Source: Crossiella equi (GTDB taxonomy: Bacteria > Actinomycetota > Actinomycetes > Mycobacteriales > Pseudonocardiaceae). From it: a DNA stretch of 64,000 nucleotides. Positions within the stretch are counted from its first letter, which is position 1; every line of letters begins with the position of its first letter. The stretch spans positions 1,364,001-1,428,000 of the forward strand of contig NZ_JAGIOO010000001.1 in the NCBI RefSeq assembly GCF_017876755.1, given 5' to 3'. Under the pieces are notes generated by a model. That model made no database searches, had not been told where the DNA came from, and worked only from the letters and a program-made list of their open reading frames with translations. Below, piece after piece: positions 43,501-55,212 of this stretch. Both the position numbers and the translations under genes were made by a program.

Positions 43501-46500
43501 AGCTGGCCGCCGCCGCACAGCGCGCCGGGCTCGCGGTCAGCACCTCGGACGTCTTCCGCGCCCCCACCCCGGCCACCCTGGCCCAGGGCCTGACGCTGCC
43601 CACACGGGCCAGCGCCGACCTGGGTGACGCGAACGACCCGAACGTGCCGCTCACCCCGGTCATGCACTGGCTGCGCGACCGGGGCGCCCCGGACCCCGGC
43701 TTCACGCAGTCGATGACCGTGCGGATCCCGGCGGGCTGCACCGACGAGCAGCTGCGCGCGGTGCTCCAGGCCCTGGTGGACCACCACGGCATGCTGCGCC
43801 TGGCACTGTCCACAGTGGAAGGTGTGTGGACCGCGCGGGTGCTGCCGCGGGTGCGGGCCGAGCTGGGCCGGCCGATCGACCTGGCCCTCGGCCACGTCCT
43901 GCACGCCACCCGGGCCGAGGACCGGCTCACGCTGACCGTGCACCACCTGTGCGTGGACGGGGTTTCCTGGCGGATCCTGCTCGACGACCTGCGCACGGCC
44001 TGGGAGGCGGTTCGCGAGGGTCACACGCCGGAGCTGCCCGCCACCGGGACGCCGTTCCCGCAGTGGGCGCGGGCCCTGCTCCAGCACGCCCACCACCCCG
44101 ATGTGGTGGCCGAGCTGCCGCGGTGGCTCGGCACGTCCGAGACCTCCGCCAGCCCGCTGGACCCGGTGCGCGACACCGAAGCCACCCGCCAGTGGCTCTC
44201 CCTCCCCCTGCCCGCGGACTTCCTCGCCGAGGCCACCGCCGCCTTCGACTGCTCCGTGCACGAGCTCCTGCTCACCGCGTTCGCCCTCACCGTCGGCCCG
44301 GCCCGCGTCGAACTGGAAGGCCACGGCCGCGAGGAGTTCGCCGACGGCATCGACCTCTCCCGCACGGTCGGCTGGTTCACCACGCTCTACCCGGTCCACC
44401 TCGACGCGGGCTGTCCCTGGCCCACCGACCCGGCCGACCTGGATGGCGCCCTGGCCCGCATCCGCGACACGCAGACCTCGGCCCGCACGGGGTTCGGCCA
44501 CGGTCTGCTCCGCCACCTCAACCCCCAGACCGCACCGCTGCTGGCCCGGGTGCCCAGCCCCGCGTACGCGTTCAACTACCTGGGCCGCTTCGACGTCGCC
44601 GGGGACGGGGACTGGGCCGTGCTGCCCGAGCACACCGTCCTGGGCACGCCCACCGGCAGCAAGCTGCGGATGACGCACGCGGTCGAGCTGGACGTGGTGC
44701 TCGCCGAGCACCCCGACGGGCCGCGCCTGGTCGCGAACTGGTCCTGGCCCGGCGAGCTGCTCGCCCGCGAGGAGGTCACCGGGCTGGCCGACCGCTGGTT
44801 CGAGGTGCTCACCGCCCTGGGCAACCGCGCCCGGGCACGGGCCACCGGCGAGCTGCCCCTGCCGCCGCTGGCCCAGGGCATCCTGTTCCACTCCCTCTAC
44901 GACCACGACGGCGCCGACCCGTACCTGGTGCAGTTCGTCTTCGAGCTGGACGGCGAGCTGGCCGCGGCCGACCTGCGCACCGCCCTGCACCGGCTGCTGC
45001 GCAGGCACCCGCAGCTGGCCGCCGGGGTGCGGCAGAGCGCGACCGGCCGCCCCGTGCAGGTCACCGACCCGGACGGCACCGTGGCCTGGCACGAGCTGCC
45101 GCCGCACGAGGACCTCGATGCCTACCTGGCGCAGGACCGCCAGCGCCGCTTCGACCTGGCCCGCCCGCCCCTGTTCCGCGCGGCCCTGCAACACCGGTCG
45201 GCCGACCGGCACGTGTTCGTGCTGACCACCCACCACCTGCTCCTGGACGGCTGGTCCATGCCGATCCTGGTCCGCGAGCTGTTCGCCCTGCACGCCGGTC
45301 AGCCGCTGCCGCCCGCCCCGGCCTACCGCGACTTCCTGGACTGGCTCGCCACCCGCGACCAGCACGCCGCCGACACCGCCTGGCGCACCGTGCTGTCCAC
45401 TGTGGACGGATCGACCCTGGTGGGCGGCCCCGGCAGGCGCGGTTCGGTGGCGGCCCGGCTGCGCACCGAGGCCGAGCTGCCCGCCGGGACCGCCGAACTC
45501 GCCCGCCGCCACGGGGTGACCGCGAACCTGGTCGTGCAGCTGGCCTGGGCGGTGCTGCTCGGCTCGCTGACCGGGCGCACGGACGTGGTCTTCGGCGCGA
45601 CGGTCTCCGGCCGCCCGCCGGAGCTGCCCGGCGCGGAGGGCATCGTCGGGCTGCTGATCAACACGATCCCGGTGCGCGTGGACCTGGCCCCCGGCCTCGC
45701 GGTCGGGCAGGCCCTGGCCGCGTTGCGCGAACAGCAACTCACCGTGCTGGAGCACCAGCACGCCGACCTCACCCGGTTGCAGGCCCTGGCCGGGCACGCC
45801 GAACTGTTCGACACCGTCGTGGTCTTCGAGAACTACCCCCTGGAGTCAGCCGGGCTGCCCGGCCTGGCGCTGCGGGACGCACGCGGCCTGGACGGCACGC
45901 ACTACCCGCTGACCCTGGTGGTGCTGCCCGGCGAACCCGGCCTGCTGCGACTGGACCACAGCGAGGACGTGCTGGACGAGGCAGGCGGGCAGCGGCTCCT
46001 GGACCGGCTGGCCTCGGTGCTGCGGCAGTTCGCCGACAACCCCGCACTGGGCCGCCTGGACCTCCTGCTGCCGGACGAGCACGAGCTGGCCACCGCACCA
46101 CCGGTTGCCCGCCGGACCACCCTCCCCGAGCTGTTCGAGGCCCAGGTCCGCGCGCACCCCGACGCCATCGCCGTGACCTTCCAGGACACCCACCTCACCT
46201 ACGCCGAGCTCAACACCCGGGCGAACCGCCTGGCCCACCGCCTGATCGAGGGCGGCGCGGGTCCGGAGCGCCTGGTCGCCCTGGTCCTGCCCCGCACGGC
46301 CGACCTGGTCGTCGCGATCCTCGCCGTCCTCAAGTCCGGCGCGGGCTACGTCCCCCTCGACCCCGGTCACCCCGAGGAGCGCCGCCGCCGGATCCTCACC
46401 GCCGTCAACCCGGTCCTGGTCCTCGACAACACCACCGCCGACGGCTATCCGGACCACAGCCCCGGCCCCCGCGCGGACCCGGACAGCACCGCCTACGTCA

Positions 46501-49500
46501 TCCACACCTCCGGCTCCACCGGCGTGCCCAAGGGCGTGGTGGTCACGCACCAGAACGTCGTGCGGCTCCTGGACACCACCCGGGACCACTTCGCCTTCGG
46601 CCCCGGCGACTCGCACACGCTCTTCCACTCCTACGCCTTCGACGTCTCGGTCTTCGAGCTGTGGTCGATGCTGGCCACCGGCGGCCGCCTGGTCGTGGTC
46701 CCCCAGCACGTCACGCGCTCGCCGGAGGAGTTCCTCGCCCTGCTGGCCCGCGAACGCGTGACCGTGCTGAGCCAGACCCCCTCGGCCTTCTACCAGCTGC
46801 CACCCACCGACCTGCACCTGCGCGTGGTGGTCTTCGCCGGGGAGGCCCTGGAGCTGAGCCGCCTGCGCGGCTGGCGGCGGCCGGGCGGACCGGTGCTGGT
46901 CAACATGTACGGCATCACCGAGACCACCGTGCATGCCAGCTTCCTCGAACTCGACGACCCCGAGGAGACCGCCAGCGTCGTCGGCGTGGCACTGCCCGAC
47001 CTGCGCCTGCACCTGCTGGACCACGCGTTGCGCCCGGTCCCGCCCGGCTGCCCCGGTGAGATCCACGTGGCCGGACCGGGCGTCACCCGGGGCTACCTGA
47101 ACCGGCCCGGCCTGACCGCGAGCCGGTTCCTGCCCGACCCGTTCGGCGCACCCGGCGAACGGATGTACCGCTCCGGCGACCTCGCCCGGCGGCGCCCGGA
47201 CGGCGGCCTGGAGTACCTGGGCCGCACCGACCAGCAGGTCAAGATCCGCGGCTACCGCATCGAGCCCGGCGAGGTGGAACGCGTGCTGGAACGGCATCCG
47301 GCCGTCCGCCAGGCCGTGGTACTGCCCGACAACGACCGCCTGCTGTGTTACGCGGTGCTGGACGGCATCGAGGCCACCGAGCTGCGGGCACACGCGCGGA
47401 CCGTGCTGCCCGAGCACATGGTGCCCGCGTTCGTCGTCCCGGTGCCGGAGATCCCGCTGACCGGCAACGGCAAGCTCGACCGCCGCGCGCTGCCCCGGCC
47501 CGAGGCCGCCCTGCCGGTGAGCCGCCCGCCCCGCACCCCCGGGGAGAAGCTGCTGTGCGACCTGTACGCCGAGGTGCTCGGGGTGCCCGAGGTCGGCGCC
47601 GAGGACAGCTTCTTCGACCTGGGCGGGCACTCGCTGCTGGCCACGCGGCTGATCAACCGGGTGCGCGCGGAGACCGGCCTGGTGCTGGGCATCCGCACGC
47701 TCTTCGACGCGCCCGTGGTGGCCGACCTGGCCCGGCTGCTGCCCGACGAACCCACCACACCCGAGGTGGTCCTCCCGGCCGGGCCCCGGCCCGCGCGCGT
47801 CCCGCTGTCGGACTCCCAGCGCAGGCTGTGGTTCTTCGGCCGCTTCGCCGGACCGAACGCCGTGTACAACATGGCCTTCGCCACCCGCCTGCGCGGCGCC
47901 CTGGACGAGACCGCCCTGCACCAGGCGCTGCACGACGTGCTGGACCGGCACGAGAGCCTGCGCACCACGGTGGCCGAGCTGGACGGCGAGCCCTGCCAGG
48001 TCATCGGCCGCGCCGAGGCACTGCCGTTCCAGGTGGCCGAGGTACCGGAGTCGGTGCTGCCGGACCGGCTCGCCGAGGCCGCCGGGCACGTCTTCGACCT
48101 CACCGCCGAGCTGCCGGTGCGCGCCCTGCTGTGCCGGGTCGGCGCCGAGGACCACGTGCTGTTGCTGGTACTGCACCACATCGCCGCCGACGGCTGGTCG
48201 CTGCTGCCGCTCAGCCGCGACCTGTCCACCGCCTACCGGGCGCGACGCGCCGGGAATAGTCCACAGTGGACTAGCGGGCTGGTCCAGTACGCCGATTACG
48301 CGCTGGCCCAGCGCAAGGCCGACCCCGCGTACTGGGCCGAGGCGCTGCGCGGCCTGCCGGACGTGCTCGCCCTGCCCACCGACCACCCCCGCCCGCCGGT
48401 GTCCGCGCACCGGGGCGAGACGGTCTCCTTCCGGCTGGACGCCGCCCTGCACGACGGGATCACGGAGCTGGCCCGCACGCACCGCGCCAGCGTGTTCATG
48501 GTGCTGCACGCCGCCCTGGCCACCCTGCTGCACCGGCTCGGCGCGGGCACCGACCTGCCCATCGGCACCCCGGTCGCCGGACGGCACGACGCCGCGCTGC
48601 ACAACACCGTCGGCTGCTTCGTCAACACCGTCGTGCTGCGCACCGACCTCACCGGCACGCCCACCTTCGCCGAGCTGCTGGGCCGGGTGCGGGCGGTGGA
48701 CCTGGCCGCGTTCGCGCACCAGGAGGTGCCGTTCGAGCAGGTGGTGGAGGCGCTGAACCCGCCCCGCTCGCTGTCCCGGCACCCGCTGTTCCAGGTGATG
48801 CTGGCACTCCAGGACGACCCGGCCGCCGGGTTCGACCTGCCCGGCCTGGCCGTCGAGGCGGTGCCGGTGCACGGCGGGGCCTCGCGCCTGGACCTGTTGT
48901 GGAGCGTCAGCCCCGGGCCGGACGGGATCGACGGCATGCTGGAGTACAACACCGAGCTGTTCACCCCCGCTTCGGCACGGCTGCTGATCGCCCGGCTGGA
49001 ACTGGTGCTGCGCGCCGCGGTGGCCGATCCGGCACGGCCGGTCGGCGAGCTGCCGGTGCTCGTGCCCGGGGAGCGGGAACGCCTGCTCCAAGGCTGGAAC
49101 ACCACCGCGCGGGAGGTGCCCGGAACCCCGGCGCACGAGCTGTTCGCCGAGCAGGTGCGGCTGCGGCCGGACGCCCCGGCGGTGCGGCACGGCGACCGCG
49201 AGGTGGCCTACCGCGAGCTGGCCGACCGGGTGGCCGCGCTCGCCGGGGAGTTCCGCGCGCTGGGCGCGGGGCCCGGAAGCCTGGTGGCCCTCGTGCTGCC
49301 CCGGGGTGTCGAGCTGGTCGCCGCGCTGCTGGCCACCGACCTGGTCGGTGCCGCGCACCTGCCCCTGGACGTCAGCTCGCCGCCCGCCCGGCTGGCCGCG
49401 GTGCTCGCCGACGCCCAGCCGTCCGTGGTGGTGCGGGAGGGCTCGGTCACCGCCGCTCCGGGTCTTCCCGTGCCAGTGGGCACCGCGTACGTGCGGTACA

Positions 49501-51380
49501 CCTCCGGCTCCACCGGACAGCCCAAGGGTGTGCTGGTACCGGCCTCGGCCCGGTTGAACCTGTGCCACGCCATGGGTGAGCGGCTCGGGCTCAGCCCGGC
49601 GGACCGGGTGCTGGCCGCCGCGCCGCCCGGGTTCGACATCGCCGAGCTGGAGCTGCTGCTGCCCGTGCTGGTCGGGGCCTCGGTGGTGGTCGCCGACGCG
49701 GACACACTGCGCGAGCCGGACGACCTGTTGGCTTTGCTGGAGCGGCACGAGGTCACCGTGGTGCAGGCGACGCCGTCCCTGTGGCAGGTGCTGGTGGAGC
49801 GGGACACCGGGTGTCTGCGGCGGGTTCGGGCGGTCATCGGCGGCGAAGCCGTACCGGGGAACCTGGCGGAGGAGCTGCGCGGACGGGCCGCCTCGCTGCT
49901 GGCCTGTTACGGGCCGACCGAGACCACCGTGACCGCCACCGCCTTCCCCGTCACCGGCACCACAACCGGGACTGTCCCCATTGGACGTCCACTGTGGAAT
50001 ATTCAGTGCCACGTGCTGGACGACGGGCTGCGGCCGGTTCCCCCAGGTGTGGTGGGTGAGCTGTACATCGCCGGGGCCGGGGTTGCCACCGGTTACCTGC
50101 GCCGACCGGAGCTCACCGCCGACCGGTTCCCGCCCAACCCGTTCGGCCCGGCCGGGTCGCGCCTGTACCGCACCGGCGACCTCGCCTCCCGCTCCCCGGA
50201 CGGGGTGCTGCACTTCCACGGCCGCACCGACGACCAGGTCAAGGTGCGCGGGCACCGGGTCGAGCTGGGCGAGGTGGAGGCCGTGCTCGCGCAGCAGCCC
50301 GGGGTCCGGGCGGGCGCGGTGACCCTGCACACCAAGGGGGTGCTGGTCGGCCACCTCGTCGGCGAGCCCGACCTGGCCCAGGTCGGCGCGGAGCTGGCGC
50401 GGCGGCTGCCCGAGCACATGGTGCCCGCGCGGCTGGTCGTGGTACCGGAGCTCCCGTTGAGCGCCAACGGCAAGGTGCGGCGCGACCTGCTGCCCGAGCC
50501 GGACTGGTCGGTCGCCGGGGACCACCCGGCCGGGCCGACCGAGCAGCTGCTGTGCGGCCTGTTCGCGGACGTGCTCGACCTGCCCTCGGTCCGCCCCGGC
50601 GACAACTTCTTCCAGCTCGGCGGGCACTCCCTGGTCGCGGTGCGGCTGGTGGAGCGGCTGCGCGCGGTGCTCGGGGTCGCGCTGGGTGTGCGGGACGTGT
50701 TCACCTCGCCCACCCCTTCGGCCCTGGCTCTGCGACTGGCCGGGGCCTCGGAGCCGGGCGGGCTGGTGCCCTTCCGCACCGGTGCGGGCGCGCCGCTGTA
50801 CTGCGTGCCCGCGATGACCGGGCTCAGCGGGCTGTACGCGGGCCTGCTGCCGCACCTGGACGGCGCCCCGCTGTACGGCCTGCACACCGAGGAGCTGCCG
50901 GACTCGGTCGAGGAGCTGGCCGAGCGGTACGTGACCGCGCTGCGCGCCGCCCGGCCCGGGCCGTACCACCTGCTCGGCTGGTCCTTCGGCGGGCTGGTCG
51001 CGCACGCGGTGGCCGTGCGGCTGCGCGAGCTCGGCGAACCGGCCGGGCTGCTCGTCCTGGTCGACACCGTGACCGGCGCGACGGGTGAGCTGGCCCCGGT
51101 CGAGGAGCGGATCGCCGCCCTGTTCGGCGCGGACAGCCCGCACCTCGCGGTGGCGCGCAACAACGAGCGGCTGCTGCGCGCCTACCGGCCGCCGGTCTAT
51201 CCGGGCGACGTCGTCTACGTCAACGCGGGCGGCAGCGCCAACCACGAGAACTGGCGGCCCTTCGTGGGCGGTGCGCTGACCGTGCGCCGGGTGACCGCCG
51301 CGCACGAGGACGTTTTCCAGCCCGGGCACACCGCCGAGATCGGCGCGCTGCTCCGGGACGAGTTGGGGAGGACCCGATGA
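40590..51380 (+). CDS. Trimodular non-ribosomal peptide synthetase (C-A-T-E / C-A-T / C-A-T-TE)
   Basis: About 3596 aa from the GTG at 40590. GTG codons at 40551 and 40560 are also in frame, and a good ribosome-binding site at 40564-40571 fits none of them well. Module 1: C (HHLALDG), A, T ([10 protein letters not shown]), E ([27 protein letters not shown]). Module 2: C (HHLLLDGWS), A, T (DLGGHSLLA). Module 3: C (HHIAADGWS), A, T (QLGGHSLVA), TE (GWSFGG, His in HEDVF). All A domains keep the core TSGSTG and the A10 lysine. Pocket residues aligned by eye to GrsA are DALWWGGVFK (A1, Val-like), DVFSVAMVHK (A2, on a Thr-type scaffold but altered) and DILQVGCVTK (A3, Gly-like). The expected product is an N-acylated or carrier-delivered peptide with a D-residue first. 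The N-terminal C domain, EntF-like in its opening, needs an upstream donor not encoded here. Confidence 0.93.
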   Translation: MRVLFQVVDRSGDVELSEAQAGVWLAERAGHSRPGSYQWAEYVDLCGEVRTELLVSALARAVADCEAVRVALAETTDSLPRQRVLATAPPVATVDLRHEPEPATAARTWMAEAMAGDELFLGAVLRLAEDRHQVFLRVHHLALDGAGMALLVRRVAEVYEALRQDRPVPASGWADLASVPAAERDYRDSPAWEDDRRWWLDRLADRPEPAVAGTHAAPAAGASLRWTRVLDEAEFTRLRAGAERLGHRWSRVVAAATALHVHAVTGQPDLLLSLPVAGRTTAQAVPAMTANVVPLRVRVDLADTADGLLRQLSGELRALRDRQRYRGERLRRELGLAEDGRKFFGPVLNIQRFDHVLRFGQASATVHNVQAPPSEDLSVVAYDRGDGRLRLDLDANPGTCTPERLRELGERFEHLLWQLVEAAPDTPLATLQPTTAAERDRLAELGTGAPNTSGGRTVPEVFAEQVRRSPDAWAVRGTGERLTYRELDDRAEALAGRIAATGARVVALLLNRSTDFVVAALAVLKAGAAYLPLHPEDPAPRRAAVLTDAGAGLLLTDRAVPDTGLPVLAADGPSAPCPPVTAEDLACVLFTSGSTGTPRGVAITHANLTDLAADHWWTEGGAERVLLHSPPAFDAVSLELWVPLLTGGEVVLAPPGRLDPGELARTITEAGVTGLWLTAGLFNALAAQDPRCLTGLRQVWTGGDVVSPAAVRAVHAVLPELTVVNGYGPTETTVFATRHVAGAVTGVVPIGRPLDGMRVRVLDEALRPVPPGTVGEVYVGGAGVAQGYLNRPAATADRFVPDPEGPPGARRYRTGDLARWNAAGQLEFAGRTDGQVKLRGHRVEPGEVDTALLAQPGVRQAATVLREGHLVSYVVGGDPDSLLATLPELLPPFLVPTAVVGLAELPLTRNGKLDRNALPAPGATEAEPVRAPGSAAEETLAGLFAQVLGRDQVPLDGDFFQLGGDSIRAIQLAAAAQRAGLAVSTSDVFRAPTPATLAQGLTLPTRASADLGDANDPNVPLTPVMHWLRDRGAPDPGFTQSMTVRIPAGCTDEQLRAVLQALVDHHGMLRLALSTVEGVWTARVLPRVRAELGRPIDLALGHVLHATRAEDRLTLTVHHLCVDGVSWRILLDDLRTAWEAVREGHTPELPATGTPFPQWARALLQHAHHPDVVAELPRWLGTSETSASPLDPVRDTEATRQWLSLPLPADFLAEATAAFDCSVHELLLTAFALTVGPARVELEGHGREEFADGIDLSRTVGWFTTLYPVHLDAGCPWPTDPADLDGALARIRDTQTSARTGFGHGLLRHLNPQTAPLLARVPSPAYAFNYLGRFDVAGDGDWAVLPEHTVLGTPTGSKLRMTHAVELDVVLAEHPDGPRLVANWSWPGELLAREEVTGLADRWFEVLTALGNRARARATGELPLPPLAQGILFHSLYDHDGADPYLVQFVFELDGELAAADLRTALHRLLRRHPQLAAGVRQSATGRPVQVTDPDGTVAWHELPPHEDLDAYLAQDRQRRFDLARPPLFRAALQHRSADRHVFVLTTHHLLLDGWSMPILVRELFALHAGQPLPPAPAYRDFLDWLATRDQHAADTAWRTVLSTVDGSTLVGGPGRRGSVAARLRTEAELPAGTAELARRHGVTANLVVQLAWAVLLGSLTGRTDVVFGATVSGRPPELPGAEGIVGLLINTIPVRVDLAPGLAVGQALAALREQQLTVLEHQHADLTRLQALAGHAELFDTVVVFENYPLESAGLPGLALRDARGLDGTHYPLTLVVLPGEPGLLRLDHSEDVLDEAGGQRLLDRLASVLRQFADNPALGRLDLLLPDEHELATAPPVARRTTLPELFEAQVRAHPDAIAVTFQDTHLTYAELNTRANRLAHRLIEGGAGPERLVALVLPRTADLVVAILAVLKSGAGYVPLDPGHPEERRRRILTAVNPVLVLDNTTADGYPDHSPGPRADPDSTAYVIHTSGSTGVPKGVVVTHQNVVRLLDTTRDHFAFGPGDSHTLFHSYAFDVSVFELWSMLATGGRLVVVPQHVTRSPEEFLALLARERVTVLSQTPSAFYQLPPTDLHLRVVVFAGEALELSRLRGWRRPGGPVLVNMYGITETTVHASFLELDDPEETASVVGVALPDLRLHLLDHALRPVPPGCPGEIHVAGPGVTRGYLNRPGLTASRFLPDPFGAPGERMYRSGDLARRRPDGGLEYLGRTDQQVKIRGYRIEPGEVERVLERHPAVRQAVVLPDNDRLLCYAVLDGIEATELRAHARTVLPEHMVPAFVVPVPEIPLTGNGKLDRRALPRPEAALPVSRPPRTPGEKLLCDLYAEVLGVPEVGAEDSFFDLGGHSLLATRLINRVRAETGLVLGIRTLFDAPVVADLARLLPDEPTTPEVVLPAGPRPARVPLSDSQRRLWFFGRFAGPNAVYNMAFATRLRGALDETALHQALHDVLDRHESLRTTVAELDGEPCQVIGRAEALPFQVAEVPESVLPDRLAEAAGHVFDLTAELPVRALLCRVGAEDHVLLLVLHHIAADGWSLLPLSRDLSTAYRARRAGNSPQWTSGLVQYADYALAQRKADPAYWAEALRGLPDVLALPTDHPRPPVSAHRGETVSFRLDAALHDGITELARTHRASVFMVLHAALATLLHRLGAGTDLPIGTPVAGRHDAALHNTVGCFVNTVVLRTDLTGTPTFAELLGRVRAVDLAAFAHQEVPFEQVVEALNPPRSLSRHPLFQVMLALQDDPAAGFDLPGLAVEAVPVHGGASRLDLLWSVSPGPDGIDGMLEYNTELFTPASARLLIARLELVLRAAVADPARPVGELPVLVPGERERLLQGWNTTAREVPGTPAHELFAEQVRLRPDAPAVRHGDREVAYRELADRVAALAGEFRALGAGPGSLVALVLPRGVELVAALLATDLVGAAHLPLDVSSPPARLAAVLADAQPSVVVREGSVTAAPGLPVPVGTAYVRYTSGSTGQPKGVLVPASARLNLCHAMGERLGLSPADRVLAAAPPGFDIAELELLLPVLVGASVVVADADTLREPDDLLALLERHEVTVVQATPSLWQVLVERDTGCLRRVRAVIGGEAVPGNLAEELRGRAASLLACYGPTETTVTATAFPVTGTTTGTVPIGRPLWNIQCHVLDDGLRPVPPGVVGELYIAGAGVATGYLRRPELTADRFPPNPFGPAGSRLYRTGDLASRSPDGVLHFHGRTDDQVKVRGHRVELGEVEAVLAQQPGVRAGAVTLHTKGVLVGHLVGEPDLAQVGAELARRLPEHMVPARLVVVPELPLSANGKVRRDLLPEPDWSVAGDHPAGPTEQLLCGLFADVLDLPSVRPGDNFFQLGGHSLVAVRLVERLRAVLGVALGVRDVFTSPTPSALALRLAGASEPGGLVPFRTGAGAPLYCVPAMTGLSGLYAGLLPHLDGAPLYGLHTEELPDSVEELAERYVTALRAARPGPYHLLGWSFGGLVAHAVAVRLRELGEPAGLLVLVDTVTGATGELAPVEERIAALFGADSPHLAVARNNERLLRAYRPPVYPGDVVYVNAGGSANHENWRPFVGGALTVRRVTAAHEDVFQPGHTAEIGALLRDELGRTR
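45396..45406. repeat. Iterated intragenic palindrome TCCAC(A/T)GTGGA (representative copy)
   Basis: The 11-mer TCCACTGTGGA or TCCACAGTGGA occurs here and at 23412, 30503, 31394, 43809, 48260, 49988, 55717 and 61846, always inside a coding region. One-mismatch versions lie near 10867, 33728 and 40864. Reading phase differs between copies (Ser-Thr-Val at 43809, 45396 and 55717, but other phases at 48260 and 49988). The signal is therefore in the DNA and not the protein. Confidence 0.7.
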
Positions 51381-53122
51381 TCGACCACCTGCCACCGGGC
51401 GCCCGGGTGGTGGTGCGGCTGCCCAACGGGCCGGACCTGGCCAGGGCCCTGCTCGACTGCTTCGACCGCGAGCTGGTCGCCGTACCGCTGCCACCGCGCG
51501 GGGTGGCCACCGAGGAGATCGTGGCCCGGGTCAACGCCTCCGCCGTGCTGGACACCGGCGGCTGGCGCGAGACCGGCCTGCCCGCCGAGCACCCGGACGC
51601 CGAGGGCCTGGCCTTCCTGATGTTCACCTCGGGCTCGACCGGTCCGCAGAAGGGCGTGATGCTCAGCCGCGCGGCCGTGCTGGGCAACGCGGCCAAGACC
51701 GCCGCGCTGCACGGGCTCACCCCGGACCGCCCGCACGGCACCTGCCTGCCGCTCTACCACTGCAACGCGCTGGTGATGTCGCTGCTGGGCACACACCTGA
51801 CCGGTGCGCCGCTGGTGCTGGGCAGCACCGACCCGGTCGCCTACTTCGAGGCGCTGCGCTCGGGCGGGGCACGCACGGCCTCGATCGTGCCCGCGCTGCT
51901 GGCCGACCTGGTCGAGGTCGCACCGGAGTGGCCGGAGGGCCTGGAGTACCTGATCACCGCGGCGGCGCCGTTGACCACCGACCTGGCGCGCCGCTTCCAC
52001 GACCGCTACGGCCCCCGGCTGCGGCAGGGGTACGGGCTGACCGAGGCGGTGAACTTCAGCTTCACCACCCCGCTGCTGGCCCCGGACGCCTTCACCCGCC
52101 AGTACCTGTCCGCGCACCCGCCGGTCGGCGAGGAGCTGCCGGAGACCGAGCTGCGGCTGGTGGACGGCGAGGTCTGGGTGCGCACCCCCGACCTCATGCG
52201 CGGCTACTGGCAGGACCCGGCGGCCACGGCCGCGGCGCTGACCGAGGACGGCTGGCTGCGCACCGGCGACCTGGGCGAGCTGCGCGAGGGCCTGCTGGTG
52301 CTGCGCGGGCGGTCCGGCGAGCGGATCAACCGGGGCGGTGAGAAGCACTACCCGCTGGAGGTCGAACGGAGCTGGCAGGGCGGCGGCCGGTACACCGCGG
52401 TGGCGGTGGCCGAACCCGCGCTGGGCGAGGAGATCGGCCTGGTCACCGCGAACGCCACCGTCGAGGAGGTGCGCGCGGTGTGCACGAGTGCCGCGCTGCG
52501 CCCGGCGGTGGTGCAGTTCGGCGGGCTGCGCACCACCGCGACCGGCAAACCGCAGCGCAAGGCCATGGGCCGGGCGATGGCGGCCCTCCGGCTGGCCCCG
52601 GCCCGCTACGAACGCCTGCTCCGCTACGCCTCGGCCACCGCCCACGACCTGCTGCGCGAGGGCGTGGCGGACGCGGGCCTGCGAGCCCTGGCCGAACACG
52701 TGGACCCCGCCCGCGAGGGCGCGGACCCGGTGTACGAGGCCCTGGACTTCCTGCGGGACAACTGGGGCACCACTGACGAGGACGCAAAAACCCACTGGCG
52801 CAAGCAGATCAGCGCGGAATGGCCCCTGGCGGGCTACGCCGAACTGGCCGAACGCCTGCGCGAGGCCCACCCGGGCGTGGTGGTCTCCGCCCACCTGCCC
52901 ACGACCACCACCCCCGACGGCACCCCGTGGGCCCTGGGCCCCCTGCTGTCCTTCTTGGACTGTCCCCAGCCCACCACAGACCACTGGGCGGCCCTGAGGA
53001 GCCTGCGCGAGTCAGGCTTCGCGGTCACCGGCTGCGCCCTGGTCCGAGCGGGCCGCCACGACCTGGGCGGCGTGCTGTGGGCCCACACCCCGACTACGAG
53101 CGGAACCGGAGGCGACGCATGA
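51377..53122 (+). CDS. Stand-alone AMP-dependent acyl ligase with unassigned C-terminal extension
   Basis: A 581 aa ANL-superfamily adenylating enzyme, coupled to the NRPS by an ATGA overlap. The core shows [20 protein letters not shown] (P-loop), [43 protein letters not shown] and the A10 lysine in [12 protein letters not shown] near residue 395. The N-terminal subdomain is short, because [20 protein letters not shown] begins almost at the substrate domain. No carrier motif (LGG[HD]S) is present. After residue 405 come about 175 residues ([60 protein letters not shown]) that I cannot assign. It may activate the acyl group or starter loaded onto the first C domain; the substrate is unknown. 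Confidence 0.85.
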   Translation: MIDHLPPGARVVVRLPNGPDLARALLDCFDRELVAVPLPPRGVATEEIVARVNASAVLDTGGWRETGLPAEHPDAEGLAFLMFTSGSTGPQKGVMLSRAAVLGNAAKTAALHGLTPDRPHGTCLPLYHCNALVMSLLGTHLTGAPLVLGSTDPVAYFEALRSGGARTASIVPALLADLVEVAPEWPEGLEYLITAAAPLTTDLARRFHDRYGPRLRQGYGLTEAVNFSFTTPLLAPDAFTRQYLSAHPPVGEELPETELRLVDGEVWVRTPDLMRGYWQDPAATAAALTEDGWLRTGDLGELREGLLVLRGRSGERINRGGEKHYPLEVERSWQGGGRYTAVAVAEPALGEEIGLVTANATVEEVRAVCTSAALRPAVVQFGGLRTTATGKPQRKAMGRAMAALRLAPARYERLLRYASATAHDLLREGVADAGLRALAEHVDPAREGADPVYEALDFLRDNWGTTDEDAKTHWRKQISAEWPLAGYAELAERLREAHPGVVVSAHLPTTTTPDGTPWALGPLLSFLDCPQPTTDHWAALRSLRESGFAVTGCALVRAGRHDLGGVLWAHTPTTSGTGGDA

Positions 53123-53847
53123 CCAGGATGAAGCAGGTCCCCGACCACGAGGACGAGGTCCTGGACCTGGCCCACCACCAGGACCCGGCCCGCAACTGCC
53201 TGACCCCGGTGCTCCAGCTCCCGCCGGATGTGGCCCTGACCATCGTGACCTCCCTGGCGGGCCTGGTCCGCCAGGCCCACGAACGGGAACGCCACTCCCC
53301 CACCCCGCCGGGCAGGCTCAAGGAGGCCCAGGAGTTCGAGGAGGGCGACGTCTTCATGCTGGCGCCCCCCTTCGAGGGCTACTTCGCCGACCGCTACCTG
53401 ATGGACTTCTACGACACCCGGGAACGCGACCTCTGCTCCCGCATGCACCTGCACACGGGTTTGCGCTTCGTCCGCATGATGACGGGCCCGGCCACCACGA
53501 TCCGCGTCTCCAGCCTGTCCCCGCTGGACATCCGAACCCGCCCGGACTGGCCAACCCCCCTGCGCACCTTCGTCGACACCCTCCCGGACACCCCGCCGGA
53601 CCTCCACCGGGACCGCCACAACGCGATCGTCCCCCCGAACTCCTGGGTGGACATGCAGATCCCGCGAGGCGTCTCCCACCAGTTCAACGCGGTGGGCCCG
53701 AACGCGGTGATCGACTCGGTCCACCCGGAGGAGTCGATCGAGACGCTGCGCGAGGGCATGTCGGGCTACAAGATGATGGCGCAGACCATTTTCCTGGCCG
53801 AGCACCGCAGCACGGCGGAGACGTGCGCGGGGACTGGCGAGAGCTGA
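53119..53847 (+). CDS. Cupin-like protein of the NRPS operon
   Basis: A 242 aa soluble protein, third gene of the operon, overlapping the ligase by ATGA with GGAGG 7 bases upstream. RMHLHTGLRFVRMMTGP (about residues 111-127) resembles a cupin motif 1 with an HxH pair. VPPNSWVDMQIPRGVSHQFN, with a later His in DSVHPEESIE, resembles motif 2, so a small beta-barrel binding one metal is likely. The N-terminal third (DEVLDLAHHQDPARNCLTPV) is not recognised. Possible roles are a tailoring oxygenase or a cyclase on the peptide. The family call is tentative and no substrate can be named. Confidence 0.6.
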   Translation: MTRMKQVPDHEDEVLDLAHHQDPARNCLTPVLQLPPDVALTIVTSLAGLVRQAHERERHSPTPPGRLKEAQEFEEGDVFMLAPPFEGYFADRYLMDFYDTRERDLCSRMHLHTGLRFVRMMTGPATTIRVSSLSPLDIRTRPDWPTPLRTFVDTLPDTPPDLHRDRHNAIVPPNSWVDMQIPRGVSHQFNAVGPNAVIDSVHPEESIETLREGMSGYKMMAQTIFLAEHRSTAETCAGTGES

Positions 53848-53883
53848 CGGCACCGCTGCGCCGAGTCCGGCTGAACGTCACGT

Positions 53884-54201
53884 TCAGTCGGGCTCGTCCG
53901 ACAAGGCCACCTCGAACGGCGGCCCTGGCGGACGTGGGGGCTTGCCCACCCAGGGCGCCAGCAAGGCCTCGAACTGCTCGTCGGACAGGGAGTACGCGCC
54001 GGGGCTCAAGCCCACCCAGCAGTAGGCCTCCTTGCCGACCCAGATCGGGACGCCGAACACCTGGCGGATCGCCGCCAGTGCCAGCAACGGGTGTGTGCGG
54101 ATTTCCGGTTGGAGCACCTCGGCCAGTTCCACCGCGCGCACCCCGGGCCGCCAGCTGGCACGCAGCCGACCGGCCAGCTCCGCGATCCTGTCCTCAACCA
54201 C
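53884..54201 (-). CDS. Small hypothetical protein
   Basis: A 105 aa cytoplasmic protein starting at the GTG at 54201, with GGAGGGG 5 bases upstream. RIAELAGRLRASWRPGVRAV, ELAEVLQPEIRTHPLLALAA and IRQVFGVPIWVGKEAYCWVG form a helical N-terminus leading into a short beta part. No family is recognised. It is divergent from the APH-like gene (starts 45 bases apart) and convergent with the cupin-like gene, so it is not part of the NRPS operon. Good ribosome-binding site and codon use support a real gene. Confidence 0.65.
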   Translation of the reverse strand: MVEDRIAELAGRLRASWRPGVRAVELAEVLQPEIRTHPLLALAAIRQVFGVPIWVGKEAYCWVGLSPGAYSLSDEQFEALLAPWVGKPPRPPGPPFEVALSDEPD

Positions 54202-54246
54202 AAAAATCCCCTCCCCACCGTGACCCTACCTGCCAGGCTTCCCGGT

Positions 54247-55212
54247 ATGTCCCTCGACCGCCTTCGCCAGGTCAGCACCGCCGCCGGGCTCCGGCCCGCC
54301 GGGCAGCCGCGGCGGGTCACCAGTCACTCCAACGACACCTGGGCCTTCGACGACGACCGGCTCGGGCCGGTGGTGCTGCGGGTGTCGTGGCGCGGGGACG
54401 TCAGTCGGCTCGGCCGGGAGGTGGCCGTCGCCCGCGAGGTGCCCATCCGGTACCCGGAGGTCCTGGCGCACGGCGAGGTGGACGGGCTCGCCTACTCGGT
54501 GACCCGGTACATCCGAGGTCAAGCGCTCAGCGAGCTGGAACCCGGGCAGCTCCGCGAGGCGATTCGACAACTCGCCCAGGCGCTGCGGGTGTTGCACTCC
54601 TGGCGGCCGTCCGCCGAGCTGACCTCGGTCCTGCTGGCCCGCCGCGCCGACCCCGACCGGATCACCGGGTTGCTCGGCGCGGACCTCAACCCACTCCCCC
54701 TGCCACGGGTCCTGGAGCTGGTCGAGCACGCCGCAACGTTGCCGCACACCGATCCCGGGCTGCTGCGCGAGGCCGCCTCGGCGCTCACCGAGCTCGCGCC
54801 AGCCGGACGCCCGCTCGATGACCCGGGCCAGGCGATCCTGCACGGTGACCTCCAGCTCGGGAACCTGCTGTGGGACGGCGAGCTGGTCGTGCTGGACCTG
54901 GAGTGGGCGCGGTTCGGGCCGCCCCTGCTGGACCTGCAACGCCTGTGCGCCCAAGCCGACGCCGACGTGTTGGCCGGGCACGACACTCACCCGGCCGTGT
55001 TGCGGTGGCTCGCCGAGGACTACCCCGAGGCGTTCCAGGCAGCACCGGGTGAGCTGCGGCTGTACGGCCTGGCCTACGCCGTGCGGGATCTCCTCGTCAA
55101 CCCGCCCGGCCCGTCGAACCTGCGCAGGCTCGTCGACGGGACCTGGCCCGCGCCCGGGGCCCTACCGCCAGGCCTGCACGACCTCCCCGCGCCGCGCGGT
55201 GTTGTGCGGTGA
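54247..55212 (+). CDS. Aminoglycoside phosphotransferase-family kinase
   Basis: A 321 aa kinase of the APH/choline kinase family. The N-lobe reads LGPVVLRVSWRGDVSRLGRE (Arg in place of the usual Lys after VLR) with VAVAREVPIRYPEVLAHGEV and YSVTRYIRGQALSEL. The catalytic loop is ILHGDLQLGNLLWDG (HGDxxxxN) and the metal-binding Asp is in VVLDLEWARFGPPLLDL. The ATG at 54247 is used. It differs from the APH-like gene at 27216. Self-resistance to the NRPS product is possible given the position, but this family has many metabolic members and nothing in the sequence settles it. Confidence 0.85.
   Translation: MSLDRLRQVSTAAGLRPAGQPRRVTSHSNDTWAFDDDRLGPVVLRVSWRGDVSRLGREVAVAREVPIRYPEVLAHGEVDGLAYSVTRYIRGQALSELEPGQLREAIRQLAQALRVLHSWRPSAELTSVLLARRADPDRITGLLGADLNPLPLPRVLELVEHAATLPHTDPGLLREAASALTELAPAGRPLDDPGQAILHGDLQLGNLLWDGELVVLDLEWARFGPPLLDLQRLCAQADADVLAGHDTHPAVLRWLAEDYPEAFQAAPGELRLYGLAYAVRDLLVNPPGPSNLRRLVDGTWPAPGALPPGLHDLPAPRGVVR

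Noticed and set aside
41154-51494. Minus-strand frames of 1547 and 1882 codons opposite the NRPS
   Set aside because: They are antisense shadows of the NRPS; the plus strand has every core motif of three modules.
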